Source: Pedosphaera sp. (GTDB taxonomy: Bacteria > Verrucomicrobiota > Verrucomicrobiia > Limisphaerales > Pedosphaeraceae). Taken from it: 36,160 nt of DNA. How positions within the stretch are numbered: position 1 is the first letter of the stretch; each line of letters opens with the position of its first letter. Positions 36,027 to 36,160 of the stretch are shown in pieces. Where the stretch lies: contig JAQGPA010000094.1 in NCBI GenBank assembly GCA_028293325.1, positions 1-36,160 on the forward strand, written 5' to 3'. Below the pieces are notes generated by a model. That model had not been told where the DNA came from. It searched no databases and worked only from the letters and a program-made list of their open reading frames with translations. The position numbers and the translations under genes were made by a program.

Positions 36027-36041
36027 TCGAGCGATGCTCGA
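36027..36041. promoter_or_regulatory. Palindrome upstream of the beta-helix gene
   Basis: TCGAGC-gat-GCTCGA is a perfect 6-bp inverted repeat with a 3-bp spacer, 75 bp upstream of the ATG at 35952. The position is suitable for an operator. There is no supporting copy elsewhere that I noticed, so the call is weak. Confidence 0.3.
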
Positions 36042-36160
36042 TCGGTTGATGGCGCGACTTCTTATTTCATACGGCTCATGCTGGGTTATTTGATTTTGAT
36101 CGCCCAGCGATTTGAAAAGGCGGATGGCGTCGCCGCCACCCGCTCACCCAATCAAACTAC

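Overview
The window looks like a piece of a Verrucomicrobiota genome, most like the soil and freshwater Pedosphaera/Limisphaera type (subdivision 3). This is inferred from gene families, not from a marker gene. The indicators are a planctomycete/verrucomicrobial-type ECF sigma factor beside a Ser/Thr kinase with TPR repeats, a short prepilin-like protein of the type abundant in this phylum, two secreted proteins with autotransporter-associated beta-strand repeats, a common C-terminal 'WP..GW.LQ..TN...FYRL' module, and many secreted polysaccharide-degrading enzymes. No intact tRNA, rRNA, CRISPR array or replication origin was seen.

Layout. (1) 210-5541, minus strand: an AraC-type regulator, an ECF sigma factor and a large membrane Ser/Thr kinase. 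Two overlapping, mutually exclusive inverted repeats lie between the AraC gene and the sigma gene. (2) 5542-6080: no credible gene, but a 3'-terminal tRNA-like fragment that resembles an attachment-site scar. (3) 6081-13503, minus strand: a run of a prepilin-like protein, a CBM6/beta-propeller secreted protein, a small XRE plus sigma-region-4 DNA-binding protein, and a PL8 polysaccharide lyase. The last three genes overlap end to end. (4) 13634-17487: a beta-strand-repeat surface protein followed by a strong hairpin terminator. (5) 18185-22222, plus strand: a two-component system, with a sensor kinase whose extracytoplasmic part is built from repeated OB-like modules plus a PA14 domain, and a NarL-type response regulator. 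(6) 22238-23543: a scar where an IS4-type transposase remnant abuts a 5'-truncated repeat-protein gene; both carry one single-base frameshift. (7) 23672-31531, minus strand: a tight four-gene operon of SGNH/sialate-O-acetylesterase-like esterase, GH29 fucosidase, GH28-like beta-helix protein and GH2 beta-galactosidase-like enzyme. (8) 31744-35952, minus strand: a GH141-like beta-helix protein fused to an F5/8 (discoidin) domain and beta-strand repeats.

How it fits together. Regions 3, 7 and 8 are sugar-degradation loci whose products nearly all carry signal peptides. No SusC/SusD pair is visible, so the arrangement is not a Bacteroidetes-type PUL. The esterase, fucosidase, GH28-like, galactosidase and GH141-like set would suit an acetylated, fucosylated, galactose- and possibly galacturonate-containing polysaccharide; this is inference. 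The PL8 lyase has the complete Asn-His-Tyr-Arg catalytic set of chondroitin/hyaluronan/xanthan-type lyases. Its control may involve the embedded DNA-binding protein. The AraC regulator, the sigma/kinase pair and the two-component system are plausible regulators, but the sequence does not connect them to specific targets.
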